A stretch of DNA of 64,000 bases from contig JAJPKE010000023.1 of NCBI GenBank assembly GCA_021323855.1, positions 124,001 to 188,000 on the forward strand. The letters run 5' to 3'. This document shows positions 18,157 through 26,550 of this stretch, in pieces. Each line of letters begins with the position of its first letter. Position 1 is the first letter of the stretch. The stretch comes from Chloroflexota bacterium (GTDB lineage: Bacteria > Chloroflexota > Ktedonobacteria > Ktedonobacterales > JADMIN01). The translations under genes and the position numbers were made by a program. The notes below the pieces were generated by a model. The model did no database searches. It had not been told where the DNA came from and saw only the letters and a program-made list of their open reading frames with translations.

Positions 18157-18492
18157 CTATCCAACAAACTGAGAATTGTCGTCAATAAAGCGGCGCTCGA
18201 AGGAGGGTTCGATGACGCGGCAGAGCGCATGATGGACGACACGATCACGATAGGGCGCGGCAGAGATGATCCGCTCTTTGGGTTCGTGAATCTTGAAGCG
18301 CTGATAGGCTTCGGGCTGATAGGTCTTCTCGTGTAGCTCCGTTTGCAGGGTGAGCAACTGATCTTCGAGATGATACTCGAAGGCTGCCACATCGGGGCGA
18401 CCACGCTTGCCGCGCGCCGCCAGGCGTTCGGCGAACACTAAATTCTCGAACGAGGTCACTAGCTCATACAAGTTGTAGGCGCGTTTGACCAT
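18157..18492 (-). pseudogene. Truncated reverse transcriptase of DGR type (N-terminal fragment)
   Basis: The fragment is 111 aa from ATG 18492. It matches the N-terminus of diversity-generating retroelement RTs. Seen segments are NLYELVTSFENLVFAERL, the LQTELHEKTYQP helix, and YQRFKIHEPKERIISAA followed by RDRVVHHALC and PSFERRF. Where family members continue with a (H/D)SYAxRxGKGTH segment, this one ends NSQFVG-stop. The palm, the YxDD motif and the thumb are missing, and only ~140 bp separate it from the convergent gene, so the rest is deleted rather than frameshifted. The start is coupled (TGATG) to the stop of a 30-codon ORF. It lies 152 bp downstream of a lectin-fold protein with a variable-repeat-like end, on the same strand, as in intact DGRs. 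Confidence 0.78.
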
Positions 18493-18584
18493 CACCTGTC
18501 CTCTCCCCCATAGACCACCTTTGCCGTATACCGCCCTACTATCGCCAAAAATTTTCGCGCTACGCGCGATACACTCTTTTCCAT
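18492..18584 (-). other. 30-codon ORF coupled to the RT fragment, possible accessory remnant
   Basis: The ORF starts MEKSVSRVARK and ends VYGGEDR, and its TGA overlaps the RT ATG as TGATG. DGRs normally carry a small accessory gene (avd) or a template repeat at this place. This ORF is too short to assign to avd and shows no similarity to the neighbouring variable repeat. It contains a perfect TCGCGC/GCGCGA hairpin at 18555-18569. It may be a decayed remnant or chance. Confidence 0.25.
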
Positions 18585-18643
18585 CCCTCGTCTAGCATTA
18601 AAAGTGTAATTAAGGCAGGAAACATAATACAGTACTACAGGAA

Positions 18644-20707
18644 TTAGACTGAGATGGGGGCAGACCGCAAGACGAGACGGAACCCGCCGGGGACGTCGAA
18701 GTCGTCGGGGAGCCAAATGAAGCGATACGCCGCGCGCGCGAACCAGGCATCAAGGAGCCACGAGCCGCCACGCAGCACACGATTATCAGTAGAATTAACA
18801 CTCTCTCGTCCGTCTGCTTCATTATAGGGGTACGGTTTGTAGAGCGTGCTGGTCCACTCCCAGACGTTCCCTGCCAGGTCCAGCACACCATACGGGCTGG
18901 CGCCGCCGGGATAACTGCCCACAGGCGTTGTCGTCTTGATGCCGCTCTCGCTGGTGTTACAGCACGCCTGGTCGAACTGATCGCCCCATGGGTAAATCCG
19001 CCCATCGCTGCCACGCGCGGCTTTCTCCCATTCCGCTTCAGTGGGCAGGCACCAGGGCTGGCCGCTGCGTTCTGCCAGCCACTTCGCATAGGCCATCGCA
19101 TCATGCCAACTGACGTTGACGACGGGATGGTCCAGCTTCGTCAATTGGTTCTTCCAGTCAGACGGTTCTTGTTGCCCGGCGCGCACGAAACAGGCATATT
19201 CGGCCACCGTCACGGGATAGCGCGCAATCTGATAGGCAGGGAGGGTGATGCTGTGTTGCGGCTTTTCATTGTCAGACGGTCGCGGGTCTCGTTTGGGGTC
19301 ACTGCCCATCAGGAAGGGTCCAGCGGGCACCTCGCAGAGCGGCGGCACGATGTATTCCACTGGCTTGCCATTGACCGGCACACTCGCGCCGGTAAAGCCC
19401 AGGCTCGCCAGCCGTTGTGGGAAATGGTCTGGGGCTATTGGCGGCGCGGGTGGCGGCAACAGGACACGTCGCGCCTCTGCAACGATGGGGGTGTTGGGTG
19501 CAAGCCGCTCAGCGGCATCGAGCGACGTTTTCACCTCGTTGTCGTCATTCGCAACACGACGAGCCAGACGAGCGCGCGTTAACCACCAGTCAACTGTCGC
19601 ATCGCGGCGGACGGTGAGCGTGCGGGCCAGCGCTAGCGCATCAGCTTCACGATTGAGATGAGTGAGGGCATCCAGCCGCAAAGAAAGCACAAGCGGATCG
19701 TCAGCGGCAGCAGCGGTGATGCGCGCCAGATCATCACAACGTTTGAGTACCTCTGTCCATTGTCCCTGCCGTGCTAAGACGGGGATATAGAGGCGTAATG
19801 CCTCGAGTCGTTCTGCTGGCTGCGTAGGCAAACCCAATGCTTGTTTGAGCAATGATGCTGCCGCAGCGTCATCCTGGAGCTTCACCAGGACCGTAGCCGT
19901 CAACAGCAACAGTTGTAGGTCATCACCCGTGCGCGCCACGGCTATGTCTAAGGCTCTGCGTGCGGCTGCATAGTCCCCTTGCTGATACTGCGCTTGCCCG
20001 AGCAGACGATACACTTCGATTGGGACGTTCTGTTCCGGCGAGGGAACTCGTGCTAGCAGGTAGTCCGCACTATCACTCACCTGTGACCAATCCTGGGCCA
20101 AGACCGCTGTGCGCATATGTTGCAACTGCTGCTCGATGAACGCCGCTTGGGGATTGGATGATGGGACTGGCGTTGTAGTCGTCCCAGCAGGAGGCGTGAC
20201 CGTAGAAGTTGGTGGAGAGACGGCTCCCAGCCAGCGGTCAAGTTGGCGAATGAGTCGGTCCATATCAGTGCTAAAGTCTGGGTCAAAGCGCACCTGCGCG
20301 GCGTTGAATTCGATCAGTTCACGGATGGTCTCTGGCAACTCTTCCGCATGTGGCAACGTCGCATTGTCCACCAACACCGGAATGACGATCAACCCGTTGC
20401 GCAGGCCATGTTCCACTTCGATGCGCACAAAGTCGTTGGGGTCATCCAGCCGCCGCTGGCCGGTGGGAGTCGCCAGCGTCAGCCAGGAAGGGCCGATGAT
20501 GACCAATTCCACCCGGCATTCGCCGAGCTTTTCGGCGAGATAGGTAGGAAACTTGACGCCATAGGGAATGTCGTCCACGTCCTTGAAGATGGCATCTCGG
20601 CCAAAGTGCGCTACCAGCCGCTCATAGAGACGGCCAGCGGTGGCCGCACTATCAGCGCGGCGGTAGGAAATGAAAATGCGTGGCGCTGTGTTGCCGGGCA
20701 TAGCCAT
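18644..20707 (-). CDS. TIR-TPR-FGE/C-type-lectin-fold protein with DGR-like variable C-terminus
   Basis: The protein is 687 aa from ATG 20707 (GGGAG upstream). Residues ~9-150 form a TIR domain (IFISYRRADS; a catalytic-type Glu in RIEVEHGL). Residues ~185-425 are a Pro/Thr linker plus TPR-like helices (QYQQGDYAAARRALDIA). Residues ~455-687 are a formylglycine-generating-enzyme/sulfatase-modifying-factor domain, the C-type-lectin fold: FLMGSD, PVVNVSWHDAMAYAKWL, LPTEAEWEKAARG, GNVWEWT, VLRGGSW, GFRLV. The segment from VLRGGSW to GFRLV (residues ~643-681) carries codon variation typical of a DGR variable repeat. TIR domains often act as NAD+-consuming effectors in bacterial immunity, so a TIR effector tied to a hypervariable sensor is a plausible reading (inference). 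It is followed by a truncated DGR-type RT. Confidence 0.88.
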   Translation of the reverse strand: MAMPGNTAPRIFISYRRADSAATAGRLYERLVAHFGRDAIFKDVDDIPYGVKFPTYLAEKLGECRVELVIIGPSWLTLATPTGQRRLDDPNDFVRIEVEHGLRNGLIVIPVLVDNATLPHAEELPETIRELIEFNAAQVRFDPDFSTDMDRLIRQLDRWLGAVSPPTSTVTPPAGTTTTPVPSSNPQAAFIEQQLQHMRTAVLAQDWSQVSDSADYLLARVPSPEQNVPIEVYRLLGQAQYQQGDYAAARRALDIAVARTGDDLQLLLLTATVLVKLQDDAAAASLLKQALGLPTQPAERLEALRLYIPVLARQGQWTEVLKRCDDLARITAAAADDPLVLSLRLDALTHLNREADALALARTLTVRRDATVDWWLTRARLARRVANDDNEVKTSLDAAERLAPNTPIVAEARRVLLPPPAPPIAPDHFPQRLASLGFTGASVPVNGKPVEYIVPPLCEVPAGPFLMGSDPKRDPRPSDNEKPQHSITLPAYQIARYPVTVAEYACFVRAGQQEPSDWKNQLTKLDHPVVNVSWHDAMAYAKWLAERSGQPWCLPTEAEWEKAARGSDGRIYPWGDQFDQACCNTSESGIKTTTPVGSYPGGASPYGVLDLAGNVWEWTSTLYKPYPYNEADGRESVNSTDNRVLRGGSWLLDAWFARAAYRFIWLPDDFDVPGGFRLVLRSAPISV
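18665..18781 (-). repeat. Putative DGR variable repeat (VR) at the 3' end of the TIR-lectin gene
   Basis: The segment covers the codons from RVLRGGSW to GFRLVLR. Positions that are AAC/AAT (Asn) codons in DGR template repeats are here CTC, CTT, GAT, TTC, TTC, ATT, CTC, GAC, TTC, GAC and GTC. They vary in the first two bases but always end in C or T. Two further positions are TGG, explained by AGG. Framework codons (GGC GGC TCG TGG, GCG CGC GCG GCG TAT CGC, GGG TTC CGT CTC) are undisturbed. This is the footprint expected of adenine-directed mutagenesis. No template repeat was found at 18016-18160 or 18496-18643. Confidence 0.65.
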
Positions 20708-20833
20708 ACTGACGAGTCTCCCGCGAACTCCAAAATAGAACACACCAGCAGAACTGAAATACAAAGATGCGCTCGCCTATTGTTGTGGCAGTATACCATG
20801 CGGTCGCGGCCTAAACAAGCAATCCAGGGAGAG

Positions 20834-22117
20834 CTATCGAGCGCTGCCTTCAGCCAGCGCGCAGCGTATCTCTGTACGTACTGTTTCGTCTTCGTCCTGC
20901 GCCAGCGCCTCCGTGAGCGCCGTGCGGGCCGCTATGCCGCCGATGCGCCCCAGTGCCCAGGCAGCGTGCCCGCGCACCAGCGGCTCCGCATCGTGGAGCG
21001 CGCCGATCAGCGCTGGCACAGCGACTGGATCACCGATGTTGCCGAGCGCGACACAAACGTTGCGCAACAGGCCACGCCGTTTGGCGCGCTTGATCGGGCT
21101 ATGGCGGAAACGCTCGCGGAAACCCTCCTCATCCAGTGCCAGCAGCGGAATCAGCGCCGGACTGGAGCCGATGGAGGCGCGCGGCTGAAACTCCAGGCGT
21201 TGGCGCGTCGCGGCGGTCTCGGTCGCGGGTGTTGGGCTGTTCGCGGCACTGAAGTGCCGGCGCACAGTATTGGCAGCAATGAATTGCTGGTGCGAGCCTG
21301 TAGGCGAAGCCGGCCAGCCAGCAGCGCGCAGCCGTCTCTCGGCAACCTGGTTTACCGGGCAGACCTCCTGGCAGATGTCACAACCGAAGATGTGCGCGCC
21401 AATCAGTGGGCGCAGTTCCAGCGGGATACTGCCGCGCAGTTCGATGGTGAGATAAGAGATGCAGCGGCGGCTATCCAGCACATACGGCGCGACGAAGGCG
21501 TTGGTTGGGCAGGCGTGCAGGCAGATTTCACACTGTCCGCAGTTGGCGGCGGTTGGCGCATCCGGCTTCAGGTCCAGGCTCGTCACCACCTCTGAGAGAA
21601 AGACCCATGACCCCCACCCTTTGGTGAGAATATTGGTGTTCTTGCCGAACCAGCCGAGGCCGGAACGCTGGGCTATTGCGCGGTCTACCATGCGCCCGGT
21701 ATCCACAAAGACGATGGTTTTCTCCTCGCCGGGGGCCGCAAAGCCGCGCATATACGCGGTCAGTTGGTCGAGCCGGGTACGAATCACCTCATGATAGTCG
21801 TCGCCCCAGGCGTAGCAGGAGACGCGCCCATGCGGATCGCCAGGCGTGGTGAGGTCGCGCGGGACATCGGTGAGATAGAAGGTGCCGAGTGACAGCACCG
21901 AGCGCGCATTGGGCAGCAGCGCCCGTGGATTGCACGAGACCTCGGCGCGGGCGGCAGTGAACCAATCCATCCCCTGAAAGTAGCCTGCGGCGATACGCTC
22001 CTTCAGGCTGGATTCAGTCTCCGGCAGCGCGTCTGCCGTCGTGACACGCGCTAGGTCGAACCCCAACGTGAGGGCGTAGTCTTTGATTTGCTCGGTGATT
22101 TCTTGGTTTGGTGACAT
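20834..22117 (-). CDS. queG: Epoxyqueuosine reductase with C-terminal HEAT repeats
   Basis: The protein is 427 aa from ATG 22117 (MSPNQEITEQ). QueG is a cobalamin-dependent iron-sulfur enzyme that makes the last step of queuosine in tRNA. The two [4Fe-4S] sites are CGQCEICLHACP and CDICQEVCPVN; GLGWFGKNTNIL and YHEVIRTRLDQL are family segments. After the second cluster there is an unusual ~26-residue stretch encoded by a palindromic repeat (21241-21320), then a HEAT/PBS-lyase-type repeat domain (LRNVCVALGNIGDPVAVPAL). The frame is intact through the repeat. The long upstream in-frame extension (to 22231) is not conserved. Confidence 0.93.
   Translation of the reverse strand: MSPNQEITEQIKDYALTLGFDLARVTTADALPETESSLKERIAAGYFQGMDWFTAARAEVSCNPRALLPNARSVLSLGTFYLTDVPRDLTTPGDPHGRVSCYAWGDDYHEVIRTRLDQLTAYMRGFAAPGEEKTIVFVDTGRMVDRAIAQRSGLGWFGKNTNILTKGWGSWVFLSEVVTSLDLKPDAPTAANCGQCEICLHACPTNAFVAPYVLDSRRCISYLTIELRGSIPLELRPLIGAHIFGCDICQEVCPVNQVAERRLRAAGWPASPTGSHQQFIAANTVRRHFSAANSPTPATETAATRQRLEFQPRASIGSSPALIPLLALDEEGFRERFRHSPIKRAKRRGLLRNVCVALGNIGDPVAVPALIGALHDAEPLVRGHAAWALGRIGGIAARTALTEALAQDEDETVRTEIRCALAEGSAR
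21241..21320. repeat. Dispersed palindromic repeat (family R2) inside queG
   Basis: It begins CGCGGCACTGAAGTGCCGGC and includes a second small palindrome AGCAATGAATTGCT and GCGAAGCCGGC. The opening matches repeats at 26511-26533, 30149-30252 and 45768-45878, which are intergenic. Here it is translated in frame within queG. Confidence 0.75.
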
Positions 22118-22341
22118 CTGTATCTCGCAAGGAATCCTATCCAGGTTGAACTGGGTCAGAGAATTGCGGGCATATCGGAGATCATGATACAACGCCGGAG
22201 TACACCATCTTTGGATTTTCGTACCAATCACGTTGCGTTCGCGGCGTGATACGGCTTATACTGCGCCCAATGGACAATGAAGTCGTAACGCGCCAGCGCC
22301 AGCATGAGACGATGACAACGATGGGCGGTAGGGGGTATCCG

Positions 22342-22962
22342 ATGGCGATGAATGATTCGAAACGTCGGGCGGAGTTGACACAGCTTGTGGAGCGCCGCCG
22401 CCGCGAATTGAGCGAGCGCCCGGACATCAGCCAGACGATGCGCAAGCTCTCGCAATCCAGCAGCCGCAACCCGATTCTTCCCCAGCCACAGAAACGCTCG
22501 ACCGTCCGCACACTAATTTTCACCGGCATCGCGGTGTTTGTGATGCTGGTCTGTATCATGGGTACTGTCGCGGTGGTCTGGGCAAACTCCGTCGTGCAGA
22601 CGGGCTTCTCCGACCCGCAGACGACCGTGCAGCAGTTCTACGGCGCGCTGCATCAGCAAAACTATTCTCAGGCGTATGGCTATTTTTCCAGCAATGCGAA
22701 GGCGCACCTCACGGAAGATGCATTTGCGGAGCAGTATGGTGGCTATGACCGCATAGATGGCATCGTCCAGAGCTATCCCATCCAGAGCAGCGTGGTCAAT
22801 GGCAACTCAGCCGATGTCACGGTGCTGGTGAGCAGGCGCGGCGACGATGGCACGGCGCAGATACAGACGCTACACCTCATCAAGTCCGGTGGCACCTGGT
22901 ACATTGATAGCATCAAGCTAGGGAATGTCGTTCCCATCTCCTCGACAACTCCGGCATCCTGA
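22342..22962 (+). CDS. Membrane-anchored NTF2/DUF4878-like protein
   Basis: The protein is 206 aa from ATG 22342 (AGGGGGTATCCG upstream; ATG 22348 also possible). A charged cytoplasmic N-terminus (~50 aa) precedes one transmembrane helix (TLIFTGIAVFVMLVCIMGTV). The extracytoplasmic domain reads like a lumazine/DUF4878-type NTF2 fold: TTVQQFYGALHQQNYSQAYGYFSS, ending GGTWYIDSIKLG. Such domains are often ligand-binding or accessory. No enzymatic residues are identifiable. It is divergent from queG with ~225 bp between starts. Confidence 0.7.
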   Translation: MAMNDSKRRAELTQLVERRRRELSERPDISQTMRKLSQSSSRNPILPQPQKRSTVRTLIFTGIAVFVMLVCIMGTVAVVWANSVVQTGFSDPQTTVQQFYGALHQQNYSQAYGYFSSNAKAHLTEDAFAEQYGGYDRIDGIVQSYPIQSSVVNGNSADVTVLVSRRGDDGTAQIQTLHLIKSGGTWYIDSIKLGNVVPISSTTPAS

Positions 22963-22994
22963 CGGTTTCGCTGCTCTCTGGCTGGATATGCTGG

Positions 22995-23594
22995 TCATTC
23001 AGTGGCCATCAGACGCAGCGCGCGCATGATGAGGTCTTCCAGATTGTCGCCGCTGTCCGTGGGGAGATTACGCACAGCAGCGGTCGCCTGCGCCGGCGTG
23101 TAGCCGAGGCCCGTCAGGGCGTCTACCACCTGCGCGCGCATATTGCCAGTGTTCGCGCCAACAGTGGCGCCCACAGTAACGCCGGTCAGCCCCAGCTTCT
23201 CGAAGCGCGGACGCAGTTCCAGCACCAGCCGCGCGGCCAGCTTCTTGCCGACGCCCGGCGCCATCGTCAGCCGCACCACATCCTCGTTTAGCACAGCCTC
23301 GCGCAGTCCCTCAGAGGAGAGGCCGGAGAGCAGCGCCAACCCAATGCGCGGTCCCACGCCGCCAACGGCCAGCAGTTGCTCGAAGGTTTCGCGGTCATCC
23401 ACAGTGGCAAAGCCAAAGAGCGTGATCGCGTCCTCACGGACGTGGAGCAGCGTATGCAGATGCACCTCTTCGCCAACATTCAGCTTGCTGAGGGTGGTCA
23501 GCGGCGCCAATACACGCAGGGTCACACCGCCGACCGTCACCAGCGCACTATCAATCGTCTTGCCTTCGAGGATGCCACGTACCGCCGCAATCAT
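22995..23594 (-). CDS. ruvA: Holliday junction DNA helicase subunit RuvA
   Basis: The protein is 199 aa with AAAGGAG upstream of ATG 23594. RuvA binds Holliday junctions as a tetramer and loads RuvB. The N-terminal OB domain starts MIAAVRGILEG. Two helix-hairpin-helix motifs are VGGVGPRIGLALL and APGVGKKLAARLV. The C-terminal RuvB-binding domain includes ALTGLGYTPAQATAAV. ruvC and yebC lie immediately upstream on the same strand (order yebC-ruvC-ruvA), a common arrangement. ruvB is not in the window. Confidence 0.97.
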   Translation of the reverse strand: MIAAVRGILEGKTIDSALVTVGGVTLRVLAPLTTLSKLNVGEEVHLHTLLHVREDAITLFGFATVDDRETFEQLLAVGGVGPRIGLALLSGLSSEGLREAVLNEDVVRLTMAPGVGKKLAARLVLELRPRFEKLGLTGVTVGATVGANTGNMRAQVVDALTGLGYTPAQATAAVRNLPTDSGDNLEDLIMRALRLMATE

Positions 23595-23733
23595 GGATGC
23601 GACTCCTTTATGTAATGGGTGATGTGGATAGCAGGAATATCTACAAAACAATTCTTCTAAATGGGCGGGAAAGCGGAAAACAACAGGGATTGCGTGTCAT
23701 GCTCAATCACTGCATAGAGTGCGTGATGGGGCT

Positions 23734-24345
23734 TCAGCGCAATCCCGACAGATGCGAGGTATGCAGGTGGCAGATGGCAATGGCTGCCGCGTCCGCCGCA
23801 TCATCAGGGCGCAGCAGACCGGGCAGGCCCAACAGCACGCGCACCATCTCGCCTACCTGCTCTTTCGTCGCCAACCCATAGCCGTGCACCGCCTGCTTGA
23901 CGTGCATCGGTTTGTACTCGTGGACGCTCAGGCCAGACTCCGCGGCTACGAGCAACGCCACGCCACGCGCCTGCCCCACGCTGATGACCGTCGTGGTGTT
24001 CTTGGCAAAGAACAATTCTTCAACCGCCATCTCGCTGGGTTGGTACGTTTTGACGATCTGCGAAAGCTCCTGAAAAAGCTGGAGCAGACGTTGTGGCATG
24101 GCGAGTGTTTTGGGCGTTTCGACCACGCCGCCAACGATCAGGGTGAGCTTGCCGCGCTGCTCTTCCACCACAGCGTAACCGAGCCGCGCGGTGCCGGGGT
24201 CTATGCCCAGCGTGCGGCGCGCGGCTGGCTGGCGTGGTCGCGCCGTCGTGGCGCTGCCAGTCGCCTGCTGTGCCGTGTTTTCAGCGTGTTCAGGATGTTC
24301 AGTTGTCGTGAGGTGGTCAGCCGGCGTATTTTTCGGCGATTTCAT
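23734..24345 (-). CDS. ruvC: Holliday junction resolvase RuvC
   Basis: The protein is 203 aa from ATG 24345. It cleaves Holliday junctions with a four-acid active site: Asp in GIDPGTARLGYAV, Glu in VEELFF, and the DDAADAAAIA Asp cluster at the C-terminus. The first catalytic Asp normally sits near residue 7, but here ~45 polar residues precede it. That start overlaps the yebC 3' end by 29 bp. The true start may be a later non-ATG codon. Confidence 0.94.
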   Translation of the reverse strand: MKSPKNTPADHLTTTEHPEHAENTAQQATGSATTARPRQPAARRTLGIDPGTARLGYAVVEEQRGKLTLIVGGVVETPKTLAMPQRLLQLFQELSQIVKTYQPSEMAVEELFFAKNTTTVISVGQARGVALLVAAESGLSVHEYKPMHVKQAVHGYGLATKEQVGEMVRVLLGLPGLLRPDDAADAAAIAICHLHTSHLSGLR

Positions 24346-25078
24346 CCGCAATCTCGGCGTTGGTGTAGACGTTCTGGACATCATCCAGGTCTTCGAGCCG
24401 ATCTATCAGCCGCAACGTCTGCAAGCCCTCTTTCTCGGCCAGATCAATCTTGGTCTTGGGCACCAGCGTGCTTTCAGCGCGCGTAATCGTGTATTTCTTC
24501 GCTTCGAGCGCCGTGCGCACGGTATCGAGGTCCGCCGGAGCCGTGTAGATGGTGAGTTCTTCGTCGCCGTCGTTGTAGGCGTCCACATCTTCGGCGCCCG
24601 CGTCAATCGCTTCGAGCGTCAGTTCATCGGGATCATGGCCATCGAGCGAGACGCCGATGATGCCGCGCTGCTCGAAGATCCAGTCCACGCAACCGACCTC
24701 ACCCAGATTGCCGGCGTTCTTATTGAAGACATTGCGGATTTCGGCGGCAGTGCGGTTGCGGTTATCCGTCATCACCTGCACCATGATGGCCGCGCCACCC
24801 GGCGCATAACCTTCGTAGGTGATCTCTTCGAGGTTGGCGCCTTCGCCGCCGCCGCTGGCGCGCTTGATGGTGCGCTCGATGTTTTCCATCGGCATGTTGG
24901 CCTCACGCGCCCGCTGCACCGCCATACGTAGGCGGAAGTTAGCATCAGGGTCAGGCCCACCACCTTCGCGTACCGCTACCACGATCTCACGGCCAAGTCG
25001 CGTAAAAAGCTGGCCGCGTTTACTGTCGTTTACGCCTTTCTGGCGCCGAATTTGATGCCATTTTGAGTGACCTGACAT
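24317..25078 (-). CDS. yebC: YebC/PmpR family regulatory protein
   Basis: The protein is 253 aa, full length for the family. It opens MSGHSKWHQIRRQKGVNDSK and contains ENIERTIKRA and YEGYAPGGAAIMV, the family signatures. Members bind DNA or act on translating ribosomes stalled at proline motifs; the role here is not determinable. It is the first gene of the ruv cluster. The 25079-25284 gap upstream has no supported gene. Confidence 0.96.
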   Translation of the reverse strand: MSGHSKWHQIRRQKGVNDSKRGQLFTRLGREIVVAVREGGGPDPDANFRLRMAVQRAREANMPMENIERTIKRASGGGEGANLEEITYEGYAPGGAAIMVQVMTDNRNRTAAEIRNVFNKNAGNLGEVGCVDWIFEQRGIIGVSLDGHDPDELTLEAIDAGAEDVDAYNDGDEELTIYTAPADLDTVRTALEAKKYTITRAESTLVPKTKIDLAEKEGLQTLRLIDRLEDLDDVQNVYTNAEIADEIAEKYAG

Positions 25079-25284
25079 CGCCTATCGCCCCCTTGTGGTG
25101 TATTTGCCTGTTTTCCTGATTGTCCTTGCACGTTCCACACCGCGCTTAGCGCGTTCGAGCTTATGTGCTGGTTTCTGCGCTGCTTATGGCGTGCATAGCA
25201 TAGAGAACGTGTAGGGCATGTATCAAACGCCGCGCCGCCAGTGGGACAGCGCGCCCGCGTCGTCTATTGTATCACTTGCAGGGG

Positions 25285-26484
25285 CTATTCCGCTGCCAGC
25301 ACAAAATCGAGCAGCGTTGCCAGCGCCAGATAAGCGTCATCCGGCGTGTCCTTTGGCGTGTCCTTTGTTGGGGATGCGTGCGCTCCTGCTGCCTCGCGCA
25401 GCGCCACATGGGCAATTGCTCCTTGCTCGCGCAGCGTCGTGCGAACGCGCGCCCGCGCGCCGGTGCGGTCGAGAATCGCCAGCACCTCGGCAATCTCCGT
25501 CTCTGAGGCTGCGTCATCCGTGGCATAGATGCGTTCCAGCGTGGCGCGATCAGCGGCGGCGGCGGTTTCCAGCGCATGAATCACCGGCAGGCTCATCTTC
25601 TTGCGGCGCAGGTCGCCCGCCGCCGTTTTGCCCAACCATTCCGCCTCCCAAACGCCCAGCAAATCGTCGCGCAACTGGAAGGCGATACCAAGCGCACGGC
25701 CAAAGCTGGCGAGATGCTGATGCAAGGCGATATCGTCCGGAGCAGCCAGCAGCGCGCCGAACCCGGTGGCACAGGCCATCAACGCGGCGGTTTTGCGGCC
25801 TATCATTTCCAGATACATCGGAACGGTAATCTCGCGCCAGCCTTCATAGCGCATATCGAGGTATTGTCCTTCGCAGAGTTCCAGACAGGTGCGATCCAGC
25901 AGAGATGCCAACTGTACGATGATACGCGCGTCAATACCGGCGTCAGCCAGTTGCCAGAGGCCCATACGCGCCAGCGAAAAGAGGCCGTCGCCGGTGTTAA
26001 TGGCCTGCGAGACGCCCCAGAGCTTCCAGAGCGTCGGGTAATGGTGGCGTTCCTCGTCGCCATCTTCGATGTCGTCATGAATCAACGAGAAGTTGTGAAC
26101 CAGTTCGATGCAGACCGCCGCCGGAACAATGCGCCGCAGCAAATCGGCGCGCGCTGCGGCGTCAAGTCCGGCGTGGCCGGCGGCCAGATCACACGAAAAC
26201 AACACGAGCGCCGGGCGAAGGAGTTTGCCGGTGTGAGCAGTGGCCGGAGTGGTTGGGGTAAGGTCGGGCAGACGCCAGCCGAGATGATACTCGATCTGCG
26301 CATAGAAATCATCGAGCAGTCCGGCAACGGCATCTGCTCGCGGGATAGCCGCACCGGCTCGCTGCACTGCGTCGCGCAGGCCATCGCGCAGGAGGTCGCG
26401 ATAGCGCGCCAGCACCATATCAATAGTCATCGCCGTCGCGCGCTCACTGCTCGATGCCATATCCGTTGATTCGCCCGTGACCAC
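25285..26484 (-). CDS. Trans-type prenyl diphosphate synthase (GGPP-synthase-like)
   Basis: The protein is 399 aa. It condenses IPP with allylic diphosphates. Counted from the GTG start at 26484, the first Asp-rich motif is DDIED at residues 137-141 (LIHDDIEDGD), and the second, DDLLG near 273-277, lacks the usual final Asp. KLLRPALVLF and GKTAAGDLRRKKMSLP are other family segments. The GTG start has AGGAG 8 nt upstream. Chain length cannot be read with certainty, but the presence of diterpene cyclases in the window makes C20 the likely product (inference). The ~45 C-terminal residues are an Ala-rich extension. The gene is not in the cyclase operon but 18 kb away. Confidence 0.9.
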   Translation of the reverse strand: MVTGESTDMASSSERATAMTIDMVLARYRDLLRDGLRDAVQRAGAAIPRADAVAGLLDDFYAQIEYHLGWRLPDLTPTTPATAHTGKLLRPALVLFSCDLAAGHAGLDAAARADLLRRIVPAAVCIELVHNFSLIHDDIEDGDEERHHYPTLWKLWGVSQAINTGDGLFSLARMGLWQLADAGIDARIIVQLASLLDRTCLELCEGQYLDMRYEGWREITVPMYLEMIGRKTAALMACATGFGALLAAPDDIALHQHLASFGRALGIAFQLRDDLLGVWEAEWLGKTAAGDLRRKKMSLPVIHALETAAAADRATLERIYATDDAASETEIAEVLAILDRTGARARVRTTLREQGAIAHVALREAAGAHASPTKDTPKDTPDDAYLALATLLDFVLAAE

Positions 26485-26510
26485 CTGAAACACTCCTGAA
26501 AAATTGACTT

Positions 26511-26533
26511 CGCGGCACTTCAGTGCTACGAAC
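26511..26533. repeat. Partial copy of palindromic repeat family R2
   Basis: CGCGGCACTTCAGTGCTACG contains the GCACTTCAGTGC palindrome and matches the opening of the repeat copies at 21241 and 30149. It lies between the prenyl synthase and the zinc-ribbon gene. Confidence 0.55.
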
Positions 26534-26550
26534 TTTGACGATCTTCCCGC

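Noticed and set aside
18016-18643. Search for a DGR template repeat flanking the RT fragment
   Set aside because: Neither 18016-18160 nor 18496-18643 contains the fixed VR words (e.g. GGCTCGTGG or TTCCGTCTC) with Asn-type codons between them.
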